Assembly: GCF_001752365.1 (NCBI RefSeq)
Contig: NZ_MEIY01000001.1
Span: 1,796,735-1,860,734, forward strand
Reading direction: 5' to 3'
DNA length: 64,000 nt
From: Marinobacter sp. X15-166B
GTDB taxonomy: Bacteria > Pseudomonadota > Gammaproteobacteria > Pseudomonadales > Oleiphilaceae
The notes beneath the pieces are model-generated. The model was given only the letters and a program-made list of their open reading frames with translations. It ran no database searches and had not been told where the DNA came from. The translations under genes and the position numbers were made by a program. Position 1 is the stretch's first letter. Each line of letters begins with the position of its first letter. Shown in pieces: positions 1 through 7,934 of the stretch.

Positions 1-1583
1 GCTTTCTTGCGCAGTTCGCGCACCGCTATCACATGGCGCCCGGCCCGCAGCGGGGCAGGTTGCAGGTGACGGGTCCGGTTGGCGTCGTTGTAGCGTTGGT
101 AGATCGCCGCCACCATTTTTTCGGCCAGCTGGCCCTCGCTCAGCAGGTTGCTGAAATCGTGTTCCAGCAACTCAAAAAAATGATCCATGCTGCGGCCCAT
201 GCCCGCGGTGGTCCAACTTTTCGCCAGCTGCACGCGCACTTTGTTGACGTGCGCCTCGAAACGCTCCGGGCTTACCAGTTCGCGCAGCTGTTCACCCTGG
301 GAGTCCATCAGGCGCCGGCTGGAACGCAGGGTGATCAGTTGGCGGTAATAAAAATCGTAATCCCGCTGGGTCCGGTCCGCCAGTCGTTTCAGGGCGACTC
401 GGTCCACGCTGGTTCCGGAGCGGGCGTCCAGCTCCTCTTGCAGACTTGACAGCCGGCTTTGCAGGTTGGCCTGGCTGTTTTGCAGCATCCCCAAGAGGTC
501 GTTGATCAGGCTTTGCGTAATGAGTTGTTCTTTATGGATCAGAATGCGGTCGACAATGAGCCGTTCCAGCTGATCCACATTGCTGCGAACAAAGGTTTGT
601 TGGTCGTCGCGCACCCGGCCCAGTAAGGCCTGTTTGGCCGACACCGGAATAACCTCGTTCTGGCGGATGCCCAGATGGTCCGCAGTGTAATCCCGCACCT
701 TGGCGATGGCCGCCCGGGTGTGGGCCTCGCCCTGGAGATCGTCCCATAGCACATCGATCTTGTTGAGGACGGCAAACCGCCCGGCGCGGTGATCGGAGTC
801 GCTGGTGTCGATGCACTCTTTCCAGATTGCCATGTCGCTGGCTGTTACCCCGGTATCGGCGCTCAACAGAAACAGAATGGCGTGGGCGCTGGGCAGCATG
901 CTGATGGTCAATTCAGGCTCGGACCCCAGGGCGTTGAGGCCGGGCGTATCCAGAACACGCAAGCCGCGCTCGAACAGGGGATGGCGGATGCTGATCTGGG
1001 CGCTGCGCCAGGCCGGGATCAGCACTTTGCCCGGTGCATTGCGGTCGGGCTCCAGCTTGCTGTCTTCGAACCCGAGGGCGCGGGCTTCAGCCGGCGTGGT
1101 GCTTTTTACGCGCGCCACCTCGGCGAGGGCCTCGCGCATGAGTTCCGGGTTGTCGGCGTCGAGCTCGTGGCGCACCCAGTGCTCGTGCTGCTTGCGCAGT
1201 TGCTGTAACGACAGGGAGCCAATGCGGGTTTCAATAGGCAGCAACAGCAGATAATCGGCTTTTTGGTGGCGGTCGTAAAAGAGTTCGGTGGGGCACATGG
1301 TGGTACGACCGGCCTGGGAAGGCAGCAGACGCTGACCGTAATCGGCAAAAAACAGGGCGTTGATCAGTTCGGTCTTGCCGCGGGAATATTCCCCGACGAA
1401 AGCTATGGTGAGTTCATCTTCAATCAGCAATTCCAGCCCGGTGCGAATGCGGGCCCCGATGTCGTCGGAAAACAGGTCGTTGTCCTGGAGCCAGAGGCGA
1501 TAGCGACTGATCTGCCGGATCAGCTCTTTTTTCCACGAATGATACGCCTCGACCTGCTGAGACAAACTTCCCTGCATGCTCAT
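1..1583 (-). CDS. Dynamin-family GTPase, C-terminus beyond window
   Basis: I recognise a dynamin-type G domain. The P-loop GEYSRGKT is at about residues 64-71, the G3 motif is DTPGLNALG and the G4 motif is NKID. The following part is helical and Gln/Leu/Arg-rich, as in the stalk of bacterial dynamin-like proteins, which typically act in membrane remodelling or fission. The frame is open from the ATG at 1583 to the window edge (527 codons visible), so the C-terminus is missing. The start is supported by AAGGG about 9 nt upstream; a second ATG two codons later is possible. It lies downstream of yggT in the same direction with a gap of about 180 nt, so it may have its own promoter. The exact substrate is unknown. 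Confidence 0.75.
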   Translation of the reverse strand, partial: MSMQGSLSQQVEAYHSWKKELIRQISRYRLWLQDNDLFSDDIGARIRTGLELLIEDELTIAFVGEYSRGKTELINALFFADYGQRLLPSQAGRTTMCPTELFYDRHQKADYLLLLPIETRIGSLSLQQLRKQHEHWVRHELDADNPELMREALAEVARVKSTTPAEARALGFEDSKLEPDRNAPGKVLIPAWRSAQISIRHPLFERGLRVLDTPGLNALGSEPELTISMLPSAHAILFLLSADTGVTASDMAIWKECIDTSDSDHRAGRFAVLNKIDVLWDDLQGEAHTRAAIAKVRDYTADHLGIRQNEVIPVSAKQALLGRVRDDQQTFVRSNVDQLERLIVDRILIHKEQLITQSLINDLLGMLQNSQANLQSRLSSLQEELDARSGTSVDRVALKRLADRTQRDYDFYYRQLITLRSSRRLMDSQGEQLRELVSPERFEAHVNKVRVQLAKSWTTAGMGRSMDHFFELLEHDFSNLLSEGQLAEKMVAAIYQRYNDANRTRHLQPAPLRAGRHVIAVRELRKK

Positions 1584-1762
1584 CGCTCTGACCCTTGGTT
1601 GCTTGAGTGCCCTGCGCACCTGAGGGTGCGCTGATAACCGGCCTCGGTCGCTGCGGGCTGAGGCCGGAAAACTCCGACAAAACAAGTAACTAGTTTGGAA
1701 CAGAACGGTCGTTTTGGGGTGGATTAAATGCGCGCATTGTGACGGCTGTCACAGTTTGGGGC

Positions 1763-2347
1763 TTAAAGTGCCACACCGATGCTGGCCAGACCGATCGACA
1801 TGGCCATGTGCTGGATGACCACGGTCAGCACGTTGAGAATCAGAAACACGATGATCGGCGACAAATCCAGACCACCGACGGAAGGCATCAGCTTGCGTAC
1901 CGGCCGCATGACCGGCTCGGTGATCTGGGCCACCAGTTGAATCGCGGGATGATGGCTGCCCGGGGCTACCCAGCTGACGATGACCACCGCAATAACCGAC
2001 CAGAAGTAGATTTTGACGATCAGATTAAGCACCGCCAACACCGACCAGGCCAGCAAGGTGACCGGGTTGATGGCAGGCACGCCCTGGTTCAGGGCCACCA
2101 GAATCAGGAACAGGGTGAGGGCCTGGATCAGCACCGCCAACACCAGTGCCGCGCCGTCAATTCCGCCCCAGCCGGGCACAAACCGGCGCATGGGACGCAA
2201 CAAGGGGTTGGTTATTTTGACGGCAAACTGGGATATCGGGTTGTAAAAATCGGCTCTGGCCAATTGCAACAAAAAACGAAGCAGCACGATGGTGAGATAA
2301 AACATCGACACTATCTGCAAAATGGTAATCAGTATCTGTGCCAGCAT
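1763..2347 (-). CDS. yggT: YggT family integral membrane protein
   Basis: Product of 194 residues with two tandem YGGT modules, each a pair of hydrophobic segments around a conserved NP..RP(M/V)R element (NPLLRPMRRFVP in the first half, EPVMRPVRKLMP in the second). The protein is an inner-membrane protein. Homologues have been linked to osmotic tolerance or to protein insertion and division, but the biochemical role is not settled. It starts 17 nt after proC with AGGAGA ahead of the ATG, so it is co-transcribed with proC. The proC-yggT pairing is conserved in gammaproteobacteria. Confidence 0.9.
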   Translation of the reverse strand: MLAQILITILQIVSMFYLTIVLLRFLLQLARADFYNPISQFAVKITNPLLRPMRRFVPGWGGIDGAALVLAVLIQALTLFLILVALNQGVPAINPVTLLAWSVLAVLNLIVKIYFWSVIAVVIVSWVAPGSHHPAIQLVAQITEPVMRPVRKLMPSVGGLDLSPIIVFLILNVLTVVIQHMAMSIGLASIGVAL

Positions 2348-2364
2348 GAAGCCGAGTCTCCTGT

Positions 2365-3198
2365 TCAGTGATCTTGGGTGAATTCTGCCGCCATGCTTTC
2401 GGAGCGGGCCAGGGCGGCCTGAAACGCTTCGGTCACCAGTTCCCGCAGGCCCCCCTGTTCAAACGTATTCACGGCCTGTTCCGTGGTGCCTCCCGGTGAC
2501 ATGACGTTGCGTTTCAGTTGTGCGGGGTCGTGCTCACTGGTGCGTGCCATTTCAGCCGCACCGGCCATGGTTTGAATGGCCAGTTCACGGGCGGTGTCTG
2601 CGGCCATGCCGGCCCGGGCAGCGGCCTCTTCAAGCGCCTCGAGCATCAGGAAAAAATACGCCGGGCCACTGCCCGACAAGGCGGTCACCGCGTGCAGCTG
2701 CGACTCGTCAGCCACCCACAGGGCGGTGCCTATGCTGCTGAAGATGGTTTCAACCTGCTGGCGCTGCGGCTCGCTGACCTGGTCGTTGGCCGACAAGCCG
2801 GCGGCTCCTTTGCCCACCAGGGACGGCGTGTTGGGCATGACCCGGGCGACGGGCAGATCTCCGCCGAGCCAGGCATTCAAGGTGTCACTGGTGACGCCGG
2901 CGGCGATCGACACCACCAGGGGGCGGGTGTTCTGGACCACCGGAGCCAGATCCTGACAGACCTGAGCCATCACCTGGGGTTTGACGGCCAGAACCACCAC
3001 ATCCCCTTGCTCGGCACAATGGCGGTTGTCGGTGGTGACGCTGACGCCGAACCGTTTACGCAGGCTCTGCAGTTCCTTGTCCACGGGGGCGCTCACCCAG
3101 ATGTCAGCGGCTTTGAAACCGTTTTCGAGCATGCCGCCGATAATGGCGCTGGCCATGTTGCCGGCCCCGATAAATGAGATGGTTGCTGATGTGGTCAA
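2365..3198 (-). CDS. proC: Pyrroline-5-carboxylate reductase
   Basis: Catalyses the last step of proline synthesis, NAD(P)H reduction of pyrroline-5-carboxylate. The N-terminal Rossmann motif is IGAGNMA (residues about 10-16). The C-terminal half carries the P5CR signature region (ALSGSGPAYFF, then SPGGTTEQAV). I chose the TTG at 3198 because GGAG lies 6 nt upstream and the resulting 277 residues match the family. The reading frame extends further to 3285, but that extension (MPPRGIISCYYQ...) looks non-coding. It lies between yggS and yggT in one leftward unit. Confidence 0.93.
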   Translation of the reverse strand: MTTSATISFIGAGNMASAIIGGMLENGFKAADIWVSAPVDKELQSLRKRFGVSVTTDNRHCAEQGDVVVLAVKPQVMAQVCQDLAPVVQNTRPLVVSIAAGVTSDTLNAWLGGDLPVARVMPNTPSLVGKGAAGLSANDQVSEPQRQQVETIFSSIGTALWVADESQLHAVTALSGSGPAYFFLMLEALEEAAARAGMAADTARELAIQTMAGAAEMARTSEHDPAQLKRNVMSPGGTTEQAVNTFEQGGLRELVTEAFQAALARSESMAAEFTQDH

Positions 3199-3307
3199 AA
3201 TAGGCTCCGATTGGCGGGTGTGGTTAGCGTGACAACATAGACGGTCACGCTGATAGTAGCAGGATATGATGCCCCTTGGCGGCACCGGTCACCTTTTATC
3301 AACACCG

Positions 3308-4000
3308 TCAGCGCTTCCCGAACAGCGCCGTGCCAATGCGCACCCAGGTCGCGCCCTCTGCAATGGCCAGCTCAAGGTCGGCCGACATGCCCATGGACAG
3401 GGTGTCCATGATGCCATTGATAGAAGGCGTTTGGTTCAGCATGGTTTGCAGATCCGCCAGATGCCGGAAGCTGGCGCGTAGTTCGTCCTCGGACTGGGCA
3501 GGCGCGGGCAGCGCCATGAGACCGCGCAGCCGCAGACCGGGCAGCGCAATGATGGCCTCTGCCAGCTCCGGCAGGTCACTGAGCGAACAGCCGGATTTGC
3601 TGTCTTCGGCGTTGATGTTCACCTGGATGCACACGTTCAGGGGCGGCAGATGGGGTGGGCGCTGGCTGCTGAGCCGGCCGGCAATACGGAAACGGTCAAC
3701 GCTGTGAACCCAGGCAAAGTTTTCGGCGATCTGCCGGGTTTTGTTCGCCTGAACGGGGCCAATGAAATGCCATTCAATGCCGGTCAGATCGGCCAGTTCG
3801 GCCATCTTGTCGCAGGCTTCCTGGACGTAGTTTTCACCGAATGCATATTGCTCGGCCGCGACCGCCGCGCGGATCTCGGCCGCGGGGCGGGACTTGCTGA
3901 CTGCCAACAAGCGCACGCTATTGACATCCCGTCCGGCCTCGACTGTTGCTTTTTGTATGCGTCTGGTTACGCTCTCAATGTTGTCTGCTATGCTGCTCAT
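3308..4000 (-). CDS. yggS: YggS-family pyridoxal phosphate-binding protein
   Basis: Single-domain TIM-barrel PLP protein (COG0325) that helps maintain vitamin B6 and amino-acid homeostasis and has no known enzymatic activity. The PLP-binding lysine is in LLAVSKSRPA at residue 36, as in E. coli YggS. Later conserved pieces are FGENYVQEA, EWHFIGPVQANK and LSMGMSADLELAI. The start at 4000 gives 230 residues (E. coli 234). An upstream in-frame ATG at 4075 would add 25 unrelated residues and is rejected. The ribosome site ahead of 4000 is weak. It is divergent from pilT, as in Pseudomonas. Confidence 0.93.
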   Translation of the reverse strand: MSSIADNIESVTRRIQKATVEAGRDVNSVRLLAVSKSRPAAEIRAAVAAEQYAFGENYVQEACDKMAELADLTGIEWHFIGPVQANKTRQIAENFAWVHSVDRFRIAGRLSSQRPPHLPPLNVCIQVNINAEDSKSGCSLSDLPELAEAIIALPGLRLRGLMALPAPAQSEDELRASFRHLADLQTMLNQTPSINGIMDTLSMGMSADLELAIAEGATWVRIGTALFGKR

Positions 4001-4141
4001 AGTGTAAATCCGGCGGTTCACAGGGGCTCTTAAACGCTGACACGTTACCTTCGGGCTGCTGAAATGCCAAGCCAAACGCTCTGCTGGAACCGAATCGTTC
4101 GTATCATCAGATTATAAAGAATAATCCTTCCGAGGACTCTA

Positions 4142-5176
4142 ATGGATATAACCGAACTGCTTGCCTTCTCGGCAAAACAAGGCGCGTCTGACCTGCACCT
4201 GTCGTCCGGGTTGCCGCCCATGATTCGTGTGGACGGAGATGTACGCCGGATTAACTTACCGCCGATGGAGCATAAAGACGTCCATGGACTGATTTATGAC
4301 ATCATGAACGACAAGCAGCGGAAAGATTTCGAAGAGTTCCTGGAAACCGACTTCTCCTTCGAAGTGCCGGGGGTGGCGCGCTTCCGGGTGAACGCGTTCA
4401 ACCAGAACCGGGGCGCCAGTGCGGTGTTCCGTACCATCCCCTCCAAAGTCCTCACCATGGAAGATCTGGGCATGGGGCAGGTGTTCAAGGACATCGCATC
4501 GGTACCCCGGGGGCTGGTGCTGGTTACCGGACCCACCGGTTCGGGTAAGTCGACCACACTGGCGGCCATGGTGGATTACATCAACGACACCCGCTACGAA
4601 CACATCCTCACCATTGAGGACCCCATCGAATTTGTCCACGATTCCAAAAAGTGTCTGGTGAACCAGCGTGAAGTCCACCGGGATACCCTGGGGTTCAGCG
4701 AAGCGCTGCGCTCGGCGCTGCGGGAAGACCCGGACATCATCCTGGTGGGTGAGTTGCGGGATCTGGAAACCATCCGGCTGGCGCTGACGGCGGCGGAAAC
4801 CGGGCACCTGGTGTTCGGTACCCTGCACACCACTTCAGCGGCGAAAACCATTGACCGGGTGGTGGACGTCTTCCCCGCGGAAGAAAAGTCCATGGTGCGC
4901 TCCATGTTGTCGGAATCCTTACAAGCCGTCATCTCGCAGACGCTGTTGAAAAAAATGGGGGGTGGCCGGGTGGCGGCCCATGAAATCATGATCGGTACGC
5001 CGGCCATTCGTAACCTGATTCGTGAAGACAAGATCGCGCAGATGTACTCCGCCATCCAGACCGGCGGGTCCCAGGGCATGCAAACCCTCGACCAGTGTCT
5101 TGAGCAGATGCTGCACAAGGGGCTGATTTCGCGGGACGCGGCCAGGCTGTTGGCTAAAACGCCGAGTAACTTTTAA
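4142..5176 (+). CDS. pilT: Type IV pilus retraction ATPase PilT
   Basis: Hexameric cytoplasmic motor that depolymerises type IV pili for twitching. It has 344 residues: an N-terminal PAS-like region, then the GspE/PilT core. Walker A GPTGSGKST is at residues 130-138, the Walker B region is LREDPDIILVGELRD, and the His box includes TGHLVFGTLHTTSA. All catalytic elements are intact. GAGGA lies 6 nt before the ATG. pilU follows after 54 nt, so the two motors are probably expressed together. Confidence 0.97.
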   Translation: MDITELLAFSAKQGASDLHLSSGLPPMIRVDGDVRRINLPPMEHKDVHGLIYDIMNDKQRKDFEEFLETDFSFEVPGVARFRVNAFNQNRGASAVFRTIPSKVLTMEDLGMGQVFKDIASVPRGLVLVTGPTGSGKSTTLAAMVDYINDTRYEHILTIEDPIEFVHDSKKCLVNQREVHRDTLGFSEALRSALREDPDIILVGELRDLETIRLALTAAETGHLVFGTLHTTSAAKTIDRVVDVFPAEEKSMVRSMLSESLQAVISQTLLKKMGGGRVAAHEIMIGTPAIRNLIREDKIAQMYSAIQTGGSQGMQTLDQCLEQMLHKGLISRDAARLLAKTPSNF

Positions 5177-5230
5177 GCAGGTCATCAGACACAACTCTGA
5201 TCAGATGGATAGTGACAAATAGGGGAACAC

Positions 5231-6352
5231 ATGGACTTTGAAAAGCTGCTTCGGCTGATGGTCGAGAAGGGCGGGTCGGATCTGTTTATCACCGCAGGTG
5301 TACCGCCCAGCATGAAATTGCACGGTCAGGTACTGCCGGTGACCAAAACCGCCCTGACGCCCGAGCAGACCCGGGAACTGGTGTACGGCGCGATGAACGC
5401 CAAACAGCGGGCCGAATTCGAGGAGACCCAGGAAAGCAACTTTGCGATCAGTGCCCGGGGCATTGGCCGCTTCCGGGTCAGCGCCTTCTTTCAGCGCAAC
5501 CTGTGCGGCATGGTGCTGCGCCGGATTGAAATGAAAATCCCCCAGATTGACGATCTGGGTTTGCCCGACATCGTCAAGGATCTGGCCATGACCAAGCGTG
5601 GTCTGATCATCTTTGTGGGCGCCACCGGTACCGGCAAGTCCACCTCGCTGGCGGCCATGCTGGGACACCGCAACCGCAACAGCCGGGGCCACATTATTTC
5701 CATCGAAGACCCGATCGAGTTCATTCATCAGCACCAGGGCTGTATCGTCACCCAGCGCGAGGTGGGGCTGGATACCGAAAGTTTTGAGGTGGCACTGAAA
5801 AATACCTTGCGACAGGCGCCGGACGTCATTCTGATTGGCGAAATCCGTACCCGGGATACCATGAGTTACGCGATCCAGTTCGCCGAAACCGGTCACCTGT
5901 GTCTCGCCACCCTGCACGCCAACAACGCCAACCAGGCGCTGGACCGCATTATCCAGTTCTTTAACGCCGACCAGCACAACCAGATCTGGATGGATCTGTC
6001 CTTGAACCTGCGGGCCATAGTGGCTCAGCAGCTGGTGCCCACCCCGGACCAGAAAGGCCGCCGGGCGGCCATCGAAGTGCTGATCAATACGCCGCTGGTG
6101 TCCGACCTGATCCGCAAGGGCGAGGTGCACCGTCTGAAGGAACTGATGACCAAGTCGACCGAATCGGGCATGCGCACTTTTGATCAGGCCCTGTACGACT
6201 TGTACGCGGAAGGTTCGATTACCTACGAAGACGCCCTGGCCCACGCCGACTCGGCCAACGATTTGCGGCTGATGATCAAACTGGATACCTCCGCAGAGGG
6301 CGCCGACCAATTGGCGGCCAGCGCGGACCGGTTAACCATGCAGGAGGATTGA
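5231..6352 (+). CDS. pilU: Type IV pilus accessory retraction ATPase PilU
   Basis: PilT paralogue that supports PilT-dependent retraction under load. It has 373 residues, with Walker A GATGTGKST at 130-138 and a Walker B region QAPDVILIGEIRTRDT followed by TGHLCLATLHANNA. The extended C-terminal tail, compared with PilT, is typical of PilU. A GGGGA-like ribosome site (taggggaacac) precedes the ATG. It forms an operon with pilT. A small hairpin without a T-run lies directly downstream. Confidence 0.96.
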   Translation: MDFEKLLRLMVEKGGSDLFITAGVPPSMKLHGQVLPVTKTALTPEQTRELVYGAMNAKQRAEFEETQESNFAISARGIGRFRVSAFFQRNLCGMVLRRIEMKIPQIDDLGLPDIVKDLAMTKRGLIIFVGATGTGKSTSLAAMLGHRNRNSRGHIISIEDPIEFIHQHQGCIVTQREVGLDTESFEVALKNTLRQAPDVILIGEIRTRDTMSYAIQFAETGHLCLATLHANNANQALDRIIQFFNADQHNQIWMDLSLNLRAIVAQQLVPTPDQKGRRAAIEVLINTPLVSDLIRKGEVHRLKELMTKSTESGMRTFDQALYDLYAEGSITYEDALAHADSANDLRLMIKLDTSAEGADQLAASADRLTMQED

Positions 6353-6358
6353 CGCCCG

Positions 6359-6377
6359 ACTGCCCATGGCGGGCAGT
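6359..6377 (+). terminator. Hairpin after pilU, possible weak terminator
   Basis: Perfect 7-bp stem ACTGCCC/GGGCAGT with a 5-nt loop, starting 6 nt after the pilU stop. No T-run follows, so it may only protect the pilTU 3' end or terminate with Rho. Confidence 0.3.
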
Positions 6378-6473
6378 GGCCGTGGGTAGTTGGCAAATTG
6401 AATGGGTAGGGTTGGCAATTGTTGTTGCTGGTTTGAAGTCCGTATACTCCCCGCCGAATTAAACTGGGGGTAT

Positions 6474-7856
6474 ATGAAAAAAACAGCAGGATTTTTGATT
6501 CCGGCATTGATCATGGCCAGCCCGGCCGCCGTTCAGGCGGGGGGCTTTTCACTCAACGAGCAAAGCGCCAGTGCCATGGGGGTGGCCAACGCCGGTACCG
6601 CCGCAAACCCTGAGAATGCGACCACCGTGTTTTTCAACCCGGCGGGCATGAGTCAGCTCAAGGGGACCAACCTGTCGTTCGGTGCCGCCGCACTGAGCAT
6701 CGACGCGGCCATGAAACCGGGCACCGGCGGCGCCACCCGCGACAACGGCCAACCTGTGGCCGGCACCCATGGTGGTGATATTGCCGATCTTGCCGTCTTG
6801 CCCAATGTCTATCTGACCCATGAACTGAACGACTGGCTGGACGTGGGCTTTGGGCTCCACGCCCCCTATGGGTTGGCGGCGGATTACGACGATCGGTTTG
6901 TGGGCCGGTTTTTCGCGGACGAAACCGAGTTGAAGGCGATCGCGTTCAGCCCCTCCATTGCCTTGAACGACGGCGCCGGCTTTTCGCTCGGTTTCGGTGT
7001 GAATCTGATGTACGCCGAGGGGACGCTGACCAAGTTCCAGGATTACTCCGCAACCGAGGCAAAATTGGCTGCCCTGGGTGCAAAGCTGGACGACGGTTAT
7101 GCGGACATCTCTGGCGAGGATCTGGCCGTTACCTTCAGTTTTGGCTTGCTGTGGGCGTTGAATGAGCGCACCCAGCTGGGGTTGTCCGGTCAATCGGGTA
7201 CGGAACTCAAACTCAAGGGTGACGCCAGAATCCACAACTTCCCGGTGGTGGATCTGAGCGCCCCGTCGGTCACCCAGCAGTTGGTCACTGAACGGGTGGA
7301 AGTGCCGCTGCAGATACCTGAAAGTCTCACCGTCGGTCTCCGGCACCGGGTCTCCGACCGCGTCACCCTGCTGGCCGGGGCTACCTGGTCCAAATGGAGC
7401 CGGTTTGAGGCCCTGGATATCGTCAGCCGAGAATCCCCGGGGCCGGTTTCCGGTAATGTTGGTGGCGGTCTGGGTGACCCGGCGCTGGTGGCGCATATAT
7501 CAGAAAACTGGCAGGACACCTGGCAGGTGAACCTGGGGGGTATCTGGCAAGCCACCCCCGAGTGGGCGTTCAAAGCGGGTTATGCCTACGATCAGTCGCC
7601 GGTGAACGACAACTTCCGGACCGCCCGTATTCCATCCGGTGACCGCGAGTGGTTGACCCTCGGTGCCCGGTATGCGCATCTGCAAAGTGGCTGGACCGTT
7701 GATGTTGCCGCGGGTGTGCTGTTGTTCGATGACACCCGGGTCGATGAGCGTAACTACAACGTCAACAACCAGCCTATGCCCGGAGCGGCGCGTTTCAGTG
7801 GTACTTATGAGCTGGATGCCTGGAGCGCCGGGGTGCAGTTCAGCAAAGCCTTCTGA
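6474..7856 (+). CDS. FadL/OmpP1 family outer-membrane transporter
   Basis: A predicted 14-strand beta-barrel for hydrophobic substrates such as long-chain fatty acids or aromatics. The signal peptide MKKTAGFLIPALIMASPAAVQA is followed by the family's N-terminal hatch motif GGFSLNEQSASAMGVANAGTA and later by FFNPAGMS. The product is 460 residues and ends with an aromatic C-terminal residue (FSKAF), as outer-membrane proteins do. The start at 6474 has GGGGG just upstream, and a TATACT -10-like box lies at 6443-6448. An in-frame extension from 6402 has no signal character and is rejected. The exact ligand cannot be read from sequence. Confidence 0.88.
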   Translation: MKKTAGFLIPALIMASPAAVQAGGFSLNEQSASAMGVANAGTAANPENATTVFFNPAGMSQLKGTNLSFGAAALSIDAAMKPGTGGATRDNGQPVAGTHGGDIADLAVLPNVYLTHELNDWLDVGFGLHAPYGLAADYDDRFVGRFFADETELKAIAFSPSIALNDGAGFSLGFGVNLMYAEGTLTKFQDYSATEAKLAALGAKLDDGYADISGEDLAVTFSFGLLWALNERTQLGLSGQSGTELKLKGDARIHNFPVVDLSAPSVTQQLVTERVEVPLQIPESLTVGLRHRVSDRVTLLAGATWSKWSRFEALDIVSRESPGPVSGNVGGGLGDPALVAHISENWQDTWQVNLGGIWQATPEWAFKAGYAYDQSPVNDNFRTARIPSGDREWLTLGARYAHLQSGWTVDVAAGVLLFDDTRVDERNYNVNNQPMPGAARFSGTYELDAWSAGVQFSKAF

Positions 7857-7876
7857 GCTACGACATCTACTGAATA

Positions 7877-7905
7877 ACCAGGAGAGCCCCCGGGGCTCTC
7901 CTGGT
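7877..7905. terminator. Bidirectional hairpin between porin gene and polA
   Basis: Perfect 14-bp inverted repeat, ACCAGGAGAGCCCC paired with GGGGCTCTCCTGGT around a single central base, between two convergent genes. Only short T-rich runs flank it on each side, but position and stability fit a shared terminator. Confidence 0.7.
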
Positions 7906-7934
7906 TGCTTGCCTGGTGCCCGGGCGGGACCGGG

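Noticed and set aside
3199..3285. N-terminal extension of proC to 3285
   Set aside because: Extra residues are unlike any ProC and a TTG with well-spaced GGAG at 3198 gives the family length.
6412..6448. TTGGCA/TATACT promoter of the FadL-type gene
   Set aside because: The two boxes are 25 nt apart, too far for sigma-70; only the -10-like box is mentioned.
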